NCBI RefSeq assembly: GCF_000236785.1
Contig: NZ_AGUF01000087.1
Coordinates: forward strand, 1 to 64,000
Source: Achromobacter arsenitoxydans SY8
GTDB taxonomy: Bacteria; Pseudomonadota; Gammaproteobacteria; Burkholderiales; Burkholderiaceae_B
DNA: 64,000 nucleotides
Reading direction: 5' to 3'
Shown: piece by piece, positions 7,939 to 16,175 of the stretch
Numbering within the stretch: position 1 is the stretch's first letter
How the letters are laid out: each line of letters starts with the position of its first letter
Program-made: the position numbers and the translations under genes
The notes under the pieces: model-generated
Told to the model about the DNA's origin: nothing
Seen by the model: only the letters and a program-made list of their open reading frames with translations
Database searches by the model: none

Positions 7939-9132
7939 ATGTCTAAGCTGGATTCGCTTTTTTCCTCTGAGTTGGCGCAGGCCGAAACGCGCCGCGCGCG
8001 CCGCCGCCTGCGCACCGCCTCCTCCGCCCCGCCCGGACGCATCGTGCTGAACGGGGCCCCCGTCCTGAATTTCTCCAGCAACGATTACCTGGGACTGTCG
8101 CGCCATCCGCTGCTGGTCGAGCGGGCGCGCGAATGGACCGCCCGCCACGGCGCGGGCGCCCAGGCCTCGCGCCTGGTCTGCGGCAACCTGGACCTACACG
8201 AGCAGGTCGAGGCCAAGCTGGCCCGGCTGAAGGGCACAGAAGCCGCCCTGGTGCTGGCGTCCGGCTGGCAGGCCAACGCGGCCGTGCTGCCCGCCCTGCT
8301 GCGCGCGGCCGCAGGCCAAGGCGAGGTGGAGGTCTACGCCGACAAGCTCAACCATGCCAGCCTGCATCATGGGTGCCAGGCGGCGGGCGTGCGGCAGATC
8401 CGCTTCCGCCACAACGACCTGGACCATCTGGAACGCCTGCTGGACGACCGGACGGCGACTCCGCGCGCCGACGGCCGGCCGGTTTCGCGATTCATCATCA
8501 CGGAAAGCGTGTTCAGCATGGACGGCGACCGGACCGACGTGGTCCGGCTGGCCGACCTGGCGGACCGGCACGGCGCCTTCGTCTACCTGGACGAAGCGCA
8601 CGCCACCGGCGTGCTGGGTCCGGGCGGCATGGGCCTGGCCGGGCTGGCTCCCGGCCGGATCGACCTGGCCATGGGCACCTTCAGCAAGGCGCTGGGGGGA
8701 TTCGGCGCCTATGTCGCCGGGTCGCGGGCAATGTGCGATTTCCTGGTGAACGCCTGCTCTGGCTTCATCTACACCACCGCGCTGCCGCCCGCCGTGCTGG
8801 GCGCCATGGACGCGGCGCTGGATCTGGCGCCCACCCTGGACGCCGAACGCGCCCGGCTGGCCGCAAGCGGCGAGCGGCTACGCGGCGCGCTGCAAGGCCT
8901 GGGGCTGGACACCGGCGCGTCGTCCACCCAGATCGTCCCGGCCATCGTAGGCGACGAGGCCCGCGCCCTGGCGATCGCCGCGGCACTGGAGCGGCGCGGC
9001 CTGCTGGCCGTGGCGATCCGGCCGCCCACCGTACCCGCCGGCACCAGCCGGCTGCGCATCGCGCTCAGCGCGGCGCACCGCGATGCCGACGTATCGCAAC
9101 TGATCGACGGCTTCGCCGCGGTGCTGGCATGA
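7939..9132 (+). CDS. bioF: 8-amino-7-oxononanoate synthase BioF
   Basis: 397 residues from MSKLDSLFSSELAQAETRRA; the frame is open further upstream, but this start matches the family. BioF condenses pimeloyl-ACP with alanine, using PLP. Visible signatures: LNFSSNDYLGLSRHP, GSGAG-like GAGAQASRLVCGN, ITESVFSMDGD, YLDEAHATGVLG, and the PLP lysine in MGTFSKALGGFGAYV. It heads a plus-strand operon bioF-bioH-like-bioCD in which every junction is an ATGA overlap. Confidence 0.98.
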   Translation: MSKLDSLFSSELAQAETRRARRRLRTASSAPPGRIVLNGAPVLNFSSNDYLGLSRHPLLVERAREWTARHGAGAQASRLVCGNLDLHEQVEAKLARLKGTEAALVLASGWQANAAVLPALLRAAAGQGEVEVYADKLNHASLHHGCQAAGVRQIRFRHNDLDHLERLLDDRTATPRADGRPVSRFIITESVFSMDGDRTDVVRLADLADRHGAFVYLDEAHATGVLGPGGMGLAGLAPGRIDLAMGTFSKALGGFGAYVAGSRAMCDFLVNACSGFIYTTALPPAVLGAMDAALDLAPTLDAERARLAASGERLRGALQGLGLDTGASSTQIVPAIVGDEARALAIAAALERRGLLAVAIRPPTVPAGTSRLRIALSAAHRDADVSQLIDGFAAVLA

Positions 9133-9797
9133 CGGCCCGCGTTTCCACCCCCACGCTGCTGTTCGTCCACGGCTGGGCCTTCGACGCCACGTTCTGGACG
9201 CCGCTGCGCGCCGAACTGGCCGATTGGCCGCAAGCCGTCTTCGACGCCGGCTATTTCGGACCCGCCCGGCATCCCGACGTGGCGGGCCCGGTCATCGCCA
9301 TCGGTCATTCGATGGGCGTGCTGCGCCTGTTGCGGGAACTGCCGGCCGGCTGCGCGGGCCTGGTGTCGATCAACGGCTTTCCCCGGTTCGGCGCGGCGTC
9401 CGACTACGCCGAGGGCGTACCCGCGCGCATGCTGGACCGCATGCTCAAGCGCCTGGCCGACTCGCCACGCGTCGTGGTGCAGGATTTCCGCCAGCGCTGC
9501 GGCGACGGATCGGCATTCGGCGAGCCCCAGGTTGCGACGCTCGCGCAGGACCTGGAAGCGCTGCGCGACGAAGACCAGCGCGCCGCCCTGGCCGCACTGC
9601 CCGTGCCGCTGCTGCGGCTGGCAGGGGAAGCAGACTCCATCGTTCCCGCCGCGATGACACGGGCCGCCTTCGCCGGCCGGCCTGGCGAGGCAACGCATTG
9701 GCGGGAACAAGGCGGACATCTGCTGCCCGTCACCGACACTGCCTGGTGCGCCAGCCATATCCGCGGCTTCGCCGACAATCTGGCACGCAACGCATGA
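9129..9797 (+). CDS. BioH-like alpha/beta hydrolase (pimeloyl-ACP methyl ester esterase)
   Basis: 222 residues starting at the ATG that overlaps the bioF stop. An oxyanion segment LLFVHGWAFD near the start, the nucleophile elbow IGHSMG (Ser61), an acidic residue in GEADSIVP (Asp169) and His197 in EQGGHLLP form a complete catalytic triad. Placed between bioF and bioC-bioD, it very probably removes the methyl group BioC puts on the pimeloyl-ACP precursor. It is shorter than E. coli BioH (256), so an analogue such as BioG or another esterase type is possible; I leave the symbol open. Confidence 0.85.
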   Translation: MTARVSTPTLLFVHGWAFDATFWTPLRAELADWPQAVFDAGYFGPARHPDVAGPVIAIGHSMGVLRLLRELPAGCAGLVSINGFPRFGAASDYAEGVPARMLDRMLKRLADSPRVVVQDFRQRCGDGSAFGEPQVATLAQDLEALRDEDQRAALAALPVPLLRLAGEADSIVPAAMTRAAFAGRPGEATHWREQGGHLLPVTDTAWCASHIRGFADNLARNA

Positions 9798-11224
9798 CCG
9801 CCCGCAACACCCGGATCGGCGCGCGCTTTGGCGCCGCCGCCGCCCGCTACGAAGATCACGCAGCCATCCAGCGCATCGCGGCCGAGCGGCTTGCCGGCGA
9901 CATCGCCCTGTTGCCTTTGCCGCCCCACCCCCGGATCCTGGAGATCGGCTGCGGCACCGGTCTGCTGACGCAGGCCCTGGCCCGCCGCCTAGGGCCGGCC
10001 GACTGGACTGTGACCGATATCTCCCCCGCCATGCTGGCCGCGGCCGAGCGCGGCGCCTCCCTGCCCGGCCTCGCCCGCTATCGGTTGCTCGACGGCGAAC
10101 ACCCGGACGGGCTCGATGGCGGCTACGACCTGATCTGCTCCAGCCTTGCAGTCCAATGGTTTTCCGACCTGAACGCCGGGCTGGCCCGGCTGGCCGGGCT
10201 GCTGGCGCCGGGCGGCCATCTGGCAGTGGCGACGCTGGCGACGGACACCTTCGACGAATGGCGCGAAGCGCATCGCGCCGCCGGGCTGGCGGCCGGCACG
10301 CCACCTTATCCGCCCGTGCGGGCCATCCGTCCGGCCATGGCCGATCTGATGGGTGGCGTGCGCGGCGAGCGGCTGATACAAAATCATCCTGACGGCCTGC
10401 ATTTCCTGCGGAGCCTCAAGGGCATCGGCGCCACCACGCCCGCGCCCGGGCGCCCGCCGCTGGGCGCGGCCGGTCTGCGCCGCGTGCTGGCGGCATTTGA
10501 CGAACAAGGGGCCACGGTGACGTATCACCTGGCCTACGGTATGTGGAAAAAGAGCATGCAACGACCCAATGGCGTTTTCGTGACCGGCACCGACACCGGC
10601 ATCGGCAAGACCCTGGTGTCGGCCATCCTGGCGCGCGCCTGGGGCGCCGATTACTGGAAGCCTGTGCAGACCGGCGTGGCCGAGGAACCCGGGGACACCG
10701 ACACCGTGGCACAACTGGCCCAATTGCCCCCGGAACGGCTGCACCTGCCCGCCTACGTGCTGCAGGCGCCGCTGTCGCCCTGGGCGGCCGCCACGCTGGA
10801 AGACACCGTGGTGGACGCCACCAGCATCGTCCCGCCCGCGACGCGGGCCCCGCTGATCGTGGAAGGGGCCGGCGGCCTGTACGTGCCCATCGACGACACG
10901 CACATGATGATCGACCTGATCGCGCGGCTGGGCATGCCGGTGGTGCTGGCGGCGCGCAGCGGGCTGGGCACCATCAACCACACCCTGCTCAGCCTGGAGG
11001 CGCTAAAACGGCGCGGCATCCCGATCCTTGGCGTGGTCATGAGCGGACCACCGTCGGCAGGCAACAAGGAGGCCATCGAACGCTTCGGCTGCGTGCGCGT
11101 GCTGGCCGAGATCGCCCCCCTGCCCAGGGTGGATGCCGCGGCGGTGGACGCCTTGGCGCGAGGTATACCGCCGCTGGCGGAATGCCTGGCGGCGCTGGAC
11201 GGCGCGGCGGCCGAGGCGGATTAG
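9794..11224 (+). CDS. bioC-bioD: BioC-BioD fusion: malonyl-ACP methyltransferase / dethiobiotin synthetase
   Basis: 476 residues in one uninterrupted frame starting in an ATGA overlap with the esterase gene. Residues 1-250 are BioC: ILEIGCGTG SAM site near 50, then ICSSLAVQWFSD, ending in the usual YHLAYGMWKK. About five residues later, at Met255, a complete BioD begins: GTDTGIGKT nucleotide loop, YWKPVQTGV, VEGAGGLYVPI, and a normal C-terminus. No stop separates them. The product should start the pimelate chain (BioC) and also close the ureido ring (BioD). An internal start at 10556 could additionally give free BioD. Confidence 0.93.
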   Translation: MTARNTRIGARFGAAAARYEDHAAIQRIAAERLAGDIALLPLPPHPRILEIGCGTGLLTQALARRLGPADWTVTDISPAMLAAAERGASLPGLARYRLLDGEHPDGLDGGYDLICSSLAVQWFSDLNAGLARLAGLLAPGGHLAVATLATDTFDEWREAHRAAGLAAGTPPYPPVRAIRPAMADLMGGVRGERLIQNHPDGLHFLRSLKGIGATTPAPGRPPLGAAGLRRVLAAFDEQGATVTYHLAYGMWKKSMQRPNGVFVTGTDTGIGKTLVSAILARAWGADYWKPVQTGVAEEPGDTDTVAQLAQLPPERLHLPAYVLQAPLSPWAAATLEDTVVDATSIVPPATRAPLIVEGAGGLYVPIDDTHMMIDLIARLGMPVVLAARSGLGTINHTLLSLEALKRRGIPILGVVMSGPPSAGNKEAIERFGCVRVLAEIAPLPRVDAAAVDALARGIPPLAECLAALDGAAAEAD

Positions 11225-11763
11225 GCGCAGGCAGGCCGGGCATGTTGCGGCCACTGCCTTCTTGCCATTTCTCCCAGGCGCCCGGCTAAGGCGATGGGCA
11301 CTCCTGCATGCAAGCGATGTGGTCAGCCCAAGGTCTTTCAGATCTGTCTAATCAATCTCCACAGATATCAAGACTTGTCCCATATACAGAAGTCAGGCGG
11401 ATAAGCAAGATCAAGTGCTTTGTTCATGCGCGTCCATTGCACTCTTACCTGATCTCAAAGGACGGCCCTTAACAGGCTGACTACTCGCCCGGATTCGGCG
11501 GAGGCGGCCTGTCGCTGCCTGGAGCACGCCATTCCTTCCCAATCCGCCCCACGGGCCAGTCGATTCAGCTTCGCACCAAGGGTCTTGCTCCTGAGTAGGC
11601 ATCGGGTGTGCATTCATCCGCACTTGATAAAGCACCCGGATATTCAACGGGACATTCGTGACGCAGCCAATGGCATTGAGTCCTTGCGAGATCGCTTCGC
11701 AACCTATGACGACGCCAACTGGAAGCGCATAGCCGCCGCCTTGCCTCGAGCAGAAAACTACTC
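11225..11763. other. 539-base stretch between the biotin operon and the T6SS island; mostly unassigned
   Basis: No recognisable gene except the small coupled frame described separately. A second short open stretch, from about 11473 to 11596 in another plus frame, contains GFGGGGLSLPGARHSFPIRP and QSIQLRTKG, which reads like protein but which I cannot assign. Base composition drops here from the very GC-rich biotin operon. It may be the remains of a gene that stood upstream of the effector. Confidence 0.4.
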
Positions 11764-11767
11764 ATGA
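11585..11767 (+). CDS. Small unrecognised frame overlapping the T6SS effector start
   Basis: About 60 residues if started at TTG 11585; the frame is open back to 11453. Its stop overlaps the effector ATG (ATGA), the arrangement of translationally coupled genes, and its last 45 residues (for example ESLRDRFATYDDANWKRIAA) have the composition of a folded helical protein. No domain is recognised and no ribosome site is evident. It could be the C-terminus of a decayed effector adaptor gene. Confidence 0.35.
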   Translation: MLLSRHRVCIHPHLIKHPDIQRDIRDAANGIESLRDRFATYDDANWKRIAAALPRAENYS

Positions 11768-14172
11768 ATATCAGTACCGTCGTCGATCAGACCATCAATC
11801 ACGCCGTCCCTAATCCGACTGGATCCTGCAACGCTTGCGAGCGAACGGGCTTTCCCATACTCCCGCTACGCGCGGCGTACGCACCGGAGCCTGGATCGAC
11901 CCATAAGCGGCGCGCTTCGCCAGGCTCAGACCTGGAGTCTGTGCCGATGCGGCAGGACCAGCCCCGCGTTCTTCGCAGTGGCTACCTCTACGTGCTGCTG
12001 GATAAAAAGGAATGGCAGGCCTATCAGGTCACGCCTGAAGGCGCATTACGCCAGTTCCGTCCTTTCCAACCGCCTAGAGACGAGCCTAGCCCGCTGAGCC
12101 AGTGGTGTGTCGACGCCAACCACGACGTGGCGTCGTCGTTCATCAATATCGACGTGGACAGGTACTCGACTGCATGGATTGCCATCGCCAATGATCCATG
12201 GCCCAAGACGGTTCTTGACCAGTACCTGCGCGGCACTGCGGATGATGGAACTACGCTGGAAGCCCGCTTCCAAAAACTCGACCTGAAAGCCGCACGGAAC
12301 GATCCTGCAAGCGTCGGGATTGCGATGACGGAAGCGCAACTCGGGGTGCATCAAGTACTCGAGTACGCAGAGGTCAATGCGGGCGACTTTATCAGCGTGC
12401 ACGGGTTCTACACTCGAAATCATCGGCTAGATGCGCTGGAAGGCCATATCCGTACCCTGGTGCAGCGTGAAAAGCTGCCGAATGGCGTACTGGCGCTGGT
12501 GCTGCCCGATCCGATAGGCTTTGTGCAGGAATGCAATGCGCAACGCGTCGGCAGGTTTCGAGCCATGCAGGAATGGCGCTCGGAACCTCAGCGACGGTTC
12601 GAGCTCTTTACATCTCAGGCGCTGCTCGGCATTAAAGAGCTGCAAACCGCTTGGGCCGCTGCGGAAGCAGCGGACGAGGCGAAGGCCGAAGATGCGTACC
12701 GTCGCCGGCATAACAACAGCCTCATGGGCGACAAGGTGACCTTTCCGCCTTTGGATATCGAGGCCGACACCCAGCGCAGAGCCAAATCCAAGCAGGCCGA
12801 CGCTCACGAACGCCTCGAGGCGCGTTACGACGAGGCGGCGCGCGCCTCCTTCGAAAAGGCTTACCTGGCAGAGCAGGAGATTAGGCAAAAGACCGTTGAC
12901 GGGGTCGCGGAACTGTATGTCAGGGAATACCTGGCCGCGCCCTTCCAGCTTGCCGCCGAATACGACTACAGCGCTACTTCCTGGCGCTCGGTGGAAGATT
13001 TCATTCGCATGCTGGCCCTCTGCCTCTTTGGCGGTCCTACCGATGTCATCCAGATAGACAAGGAAAAGCTGGGCACAACGCAGCGGCTCTGGAAAAGCCT
13101 GCTGGAAGATCGAAAGAGCCTGCTCTATCAGGCTTTGCTGTCAAAAGACAGATTATTGCTGGAGCAGCTACAGACGGCCCTGGCGGGCAATCAACTGGGC
13201 AAGGTGTACGACACCATCAAGAGCATTACAGGCACCGAGGAAGGCAAGGATCTTATGGTGTCTCCCGTCAAGCAGGCCATTGGACAGCTCCTGGCCGCAG
13301 CGGCCAATGCCAGCAACGCCCTCGGGCAACAGATCTCGACGCAAACACAAACGCTAGTGGGCCACGTGCATAGCGCAGCCTTATTGCGCTATGCCGGCCA
13401 GCATGTAACCCAGGTCATCGTCTCGCTGAAGCTCGGCGAATACCTGGCCTTACTCAACGAAGTCCTGCAAGAGCGCACTGACCAGTTCATCGCTCAACTC
13501 GATCAAAAGTTTCGCAAACCCGCTGAACGCAAGATCCGCGCGAAGGTTTTAAGCGGCGCCATCACCGTTGCGGTCTCGAGCAACCACGGCAAGATGGTCG
13601 ACGTGATGATCTGGTCGCTTGAAAGTGCTGAGGCACTGCAGGAAAGGCTGGAGAAGCTGCGCGCCTCCGCCGGTGAAGGAATATCAGAGGCAGTACGCAC
13701 CGTCAGCATCGGTGCGGCGACGCTCCATAGCGGCGCTGCTCAAATGGCGCAGAACCTTGCGATCAACGTAGAAGACGCGCGCGCGCTCGCCAGAGGAGCC
13801 ATGCAACGGATGCGCAATGCCGCGATCTCCGCCGCGCCCGCGGGCGGTGAACTGCTGCTTGCGCTCGGAAGCCTATGGTTTCAGCAGGATAGTCTGCGCA
13901 GGAACTATGCGACGTCACTGAATACGCCAGGCAGCGGTAGCGCCGAGGCGTTGGCTGCGGTGTGGTCGTCATCCATTGGCGTAATGGGTGCGAGCGTAGA
14001 AATTGCCGGAGCCGGCATACAGATTCTGCGTCCAAATTCAAAGGTTGAGATTCAGGTCGCAGGACGGATGACGACTGTGAGTCTAGGTACTCGTGTTGCC
14101 CAGTATGGGGGGGGCAGTCTCCGCTATTGCCGGAGTAGCCGACGGAACTCAGTATTTTTTCTCTGCCAATAG
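11764..14172 (+). CDS. VasX-like type VI secretion effector (BTH_I2691 type), N-terminal part before a frameshift
   Basis: 802 residues in this frame. The N-terminus (CNACERTGFPILPLRAAYAP, then LRSGYLYVLLDKKEWQAYQV) is the VasX/BTH_I2691-type domain of large T6SS cargo effectors. The middle (residues 280-690) is mostly helical and charged. At the run of eight G (14107-14114) the frame goes off: the tail becomes GGGSLRYCRSSRRNSVFFLC and stops. Removing one G joins it to the next frame, giving about 1071 residues, a usual size. No VgrG, PAAR or structural T6SS genes are near, so it is an orphan effector locus. Confidence 0.85.
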   Translation: MNISTVVDQTINHAVPNPTGSCNACERTGFPILPLRAAYAPEPGSTHKRRASPGSDLESVPMRQDQPRVLRSGYLYVLLDKKEWQAYQVTPEGALRQFRPFQPPRDEPSPLSQWCVDANHDVASSFINIDVDRYSTAWIAIANDPWPKTVLDQYLRGTADDGTTLEARFQKLDLKAARNDPASVGIAMTEAQLGVHQVLEYAEVNAGDFISVHGFYTRNHRLDALEGHIRTLVQREKLPNGVLALVLPDPIGFVQECNAQRVGRFRAMQEWRSEPQRRFELFTSQALLGIKELQTAWAAAEAADEAKAEDAYRRRHNNSLMGDKVTFPPLDIEADTQRRAKSKQADAHERLEARYDEAARASFEKAYLAEQEIRQKTVDGVAELYVREYLAAPFQLAAEYDYSATSWRSVEDFIRMLALCLFGGPTDVIQIDKEKLGTTQRLWKSLLEDRKSLLYQALLSKDRLLLEQLQTALAGNQLGKVYDTIKSITGTEEGKDLMVSPVKQAIGQLLAAAANASNALGQQISTQTQTLVGHVHSAALLRYAGQHVTQVIVSLKLGEYLALLNEVLQERTDQFIAQLDQKFRKPAERKIRAKVLSGAITVAVSSNHGKMVDVMIWSLESAEALQERLEKLRASAGEGISEAVRTVSIGAATLHSGAAQMAQNLAINVEDARALARGAMQRMRNAAISAAPAGGELLLALGSLWFQQDSLRRNYATSLNTPGSGSAEALAAVWSSSIGVMGASVEIAGAGIQILRPNSKVEIQVAGRMTTVSLGTRVAQYGGGSLRYCRSSRRNSVFFLCQ

Positions 14173-14980
14173 GGCCGCAGTACATGGAGACTCTATAGCA
14201 CGAGATGGATATGTTACAGCTGGGGTGCTCTCGATCATCTCGGCCGTCGCGGGTGGCAGTGGCACCTTGGCAATAAGTTCCACGTTATTGGGTCCAATCG
14301 GTGTCGCAATAGTTCTAGGTCTAGCGGCTTTTGCACTGGCGACTTGGGCGAAAAAAAATGAATCTTCTGCCCTTGAACTCTGGGCCCGCCGCAGTCGTTG
14401 GGGCATTTTGGCTAAGCATAGGCAGTGGGTCGCCGAATCGGACTTCGACATAGCAGTGGGGGCTCTGAATGCTGCAGTGCTGGGAATGATCGCTGAACTC
14501 GCGGTCGAAACTCGATTCGATAAATATGGGGATACGCTTGATACCCAGAAGGGATTTTTAGTCTGGGATGGGAGTTCGATTCCGGCTACAAGCTATATTG
14601 TCTATAAGATTTCCCTTCCTGGATACGACGCAATTGCATCGCGTTATGAGTGGCGTCTAAAAGTCTATCGCCCAAATGAAGCGAATGGTCAAGTTCTCGC
14701 CTCAGGCCAAAGCGGCAGTCCGCCAGCGACTACTAATCCGCCTGAAGACCCCAAGAGAGTTGATTATTTTCCAAAAACGACAATGCCGAGTGTCTTTACG
14801 GATGAAACCTCGAAGTCGCTCATTGTCAATGGCGCCATCGCTCTGCACATGATCAATAGCATTCACGCGATGGACCTGGAAGTCTATTTCTGGCCTGACA
14901 AGAATGATGTTTCAGGATGCGCCCGTCTTCTACTGCGAGAGGATAAGATCGACACCAATGAGAAAGGTGGATCATGGTGA
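14093..14980 (+). CDS. T6SS effector, C-terminal part after the frameshift (membrane domain and tail)
   Basis: In-phase continuation of the preceding gene once one G of the tract is removed: after QYGG the sequence runs AVSAIAGVADGTQYFF. Two hydrophobic segments follow (VTAGVLSIISAVAGGSGTLA and LLGPIGVAIVLGLAAFALAT), a membrane hairpin like that of pore-forming VasX/colicin effectors. The last 95 residues, starting at LASGQSGSPP, are duplicated 1195 bases further on. The stop overlaps the next start (ATGGTGA). Separate translation from GTG 14093 or ATG 14105 is possible but no ribosome site supports it. Confidence 0.75.
   Translation: MLPSMGGAVSAIAGVADGTQYFFSANRAAVHGDSIARDGYVTAGVLSIISAVAGGSGTLAISSTLLGPIGVAIVLGLAAFALATWAKKNESSALELWARRSRWGILAKHRQWVAESDFDIAVGALNAAVLGMIAELAVETRFDKYGDTLDTQKGFLVWDGSSIPATSYIVYKISLPGYDAIASRYEWRLKVYRPNEANGQVLASGQSGSPPATTNPPEDPKRVDYFPKTTMPSVFTDETSKSLIVNGAIALHMINSIHAMDLEVYFWPDKNDVSGCARLLLREDKIDTNEKGGSW
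14107..14114 (+). repeat. Homopolymer of eight G at the effector frameshift
   Basis: GGGGGGGG lies exactly where the two halves of the effector gene change frame. Seven (or ten) G would restore one long reading frame. Such tracts slip during replication, so this may be a phase-variation switch, a fixed inactivating mutation or a base-calling error. Confidence 0.85.
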
Positions 14981-15750
14981 AGAGGCCCAAACTCTGCCCG
15001 CCCTGCTCGGGATGGGTTTCGGATCTGCCCGAGCCGACCTCCCCACCCACTGTGCCTGCATCGTTGTGGGATAACAATCCCAACCACATGGATGGGAACT
15101 ACCTAGAGATATCACGACCTTCGTCATTGGCTAGGACTTTGATGTTGGGGTTTGCGCCGATACTCGCTGTATGTTTATTCCTTTCTTTTCAAATATTATG
15201 GCCGGATCGCGATGAGCCATACGTCTATCAATCGTTTCTTCTTGGGGCTCTTGGGTTTTCACTAAGCTTTTGTGCTTTATTTTTCTTGTTGAAAAGCAAT
15301 ATATGCCCGCCACGCGACTTGCCAATAAGATTCAATCGTGTCCGTCAGCGCATTTACGCGTACAACTTCAATTACAGATGGTGGAATCCATTCGAGCGTT
15401 GGACCGTCGCCCCTGTGGCCTATGACTGGTCGCAAGTCCGCGCCGAACGTTGGTCAAAGCGCGGGGTGTTGCCAAACGGCGGCATTATTTTCAAATGGGG
15501 CGTGGTGTTGTCGATAGTCGAGCCAGGCACCAACAAGGTCATCGACCGCTTCCCGCTCAGCACGATGGACGCCGATGAGTTCGCTTGGGCCTATATCTGC
15601 ACCTATATGCAAAATGGCCCGAAGGCACTTCCGCCTCCCGGGATCCCGCGCAATCACAACGACGTGCCTTGGTACAACATCGCACTGCGCCTGGCGCCCA
15701 AGGTTCAATGGCCGGCGGATATGGACCGTGAATCTCGGACTGCACCGTGA
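14696..15750 (+). repeat. Direct repeat unit 1 (effector tail plus DUF6708 gene)
   Basis: From ctcgcctcag at 14696 to the end of the first DUF6708 gene this 1055-base unit recurs at 15891-16945 with a constant offset of 1195 bases. Both ends are highly similar; the stretch encoding residues 46-111 of DUF6708 is strongly diverged but of identical length. Confidence 0.9.
14974..15750 (+). CDS. DUF6708 membrane protein, candidate immunity protein, copy 1
   Basis: 258 residues, start overlapping the effector stop. The N-terminal 45 residues (MVKRPKLCPPCSGWVSDLPE onward) are soluble; two membrane segments lie at about 55-75 and 86-107; residues 112-258 form a conserved domain with NFNYRWWNPFERW and FPLSTMDADEFAWAYICTYM. 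I believe the family is DUF6708, commonly found directly after BTH_I2691-type effectors. An inner-membrane protein beside a pore-type effector suggests immunity. Copy 2 is nearly identical at both ends but not in the membrane segments. Confidence 0.7.
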   Translation: MVKRPKLCPPCSGWVSDLPEPTSPPTVPASLWDNNPNHMDGNYLEISRPSSLARTLMLGFAPILAVCLFLSFQILWPDRDEPYVYQSFLLGALGFSLSFCALFFLLKSNICPPRDLPIRFNRVRQRIYAYNFNYRWWNPFERWTVAPVAYDWSQVRAERWSKRGVLPNGGIIFKWGVVLSIVEPGTNKVIDRFPLSTMDADEFAWAYICTYMQNGPKALPPPGIPRNHNDVPWYNIALRLAPKVQWPADMDRESRTAP

Positions 15751-16175
15751 GGCTCACCCCTGATGGGGATGGCGGTACTGGATTTCAGTCGCCATGGCCA
15801 CCTGAGCTGGAACGATTTCGACAAGCCCCATCCGCCCCATCAGGACGATCATCGTTACCAAGGACTTGCGGCCAGATCCTTATCTGGCCGCTCGCCTCAG
15901 GCCAAAGCGGCAGTCCGCCAGCAATAGCTAGTCCGCCGGAAGATCCCAGAAAGATTGATTACTTTCCAAAAACGACGATGCCGACTGTCTCTGTAGATGA
16001 AACTTCAGGAACTATGGTCATCAACGGCGCCATCGCTTTGCATATGACAAACGGCATTCATGCAGTAGAACTCGAAGTCTATTACTGGCCTGACACGAAC
16101 GATGTTTCAGGATGCGCTCGCCTTCTACTGCGAGAGGATAAGATCGACACCGATGAGAAAGGTGGATCATGGTGA
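15747..16175 (+). pseudogene. Orphan copy of the effector C-terminal tail
   Basis: The frame opens at a GTG overlapping the stop of DUF6708 copy 1. Its first 48 codons resemble nothing here, but the last 94 residues (from LASGQSGSPPAIASPPEDP) match the effector tail, with changes such as VFTDETSK to VSVDETSG. It lacks the VasX-like and membrane parts, so it is not an effector by itself. It ends in the same overlap with a DUF6708 gene as the full effector, like the orphan tail/immunity cassettes of polymorphic toxins. Confidence 0.75.

Noticed and set aside
11411-11647. Minus-strand 78-codon frame before the effector
   Set aside because: No domain, no ribosome site, and opposite to two protein-like plus frames.
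14093-14980. The 295-codon frame as an independent gene
   Set aside because: It joins exactly at the G-tract to the effector frame, lacks a ribosome site, and its sequence is the natural C-terminus of the effector.
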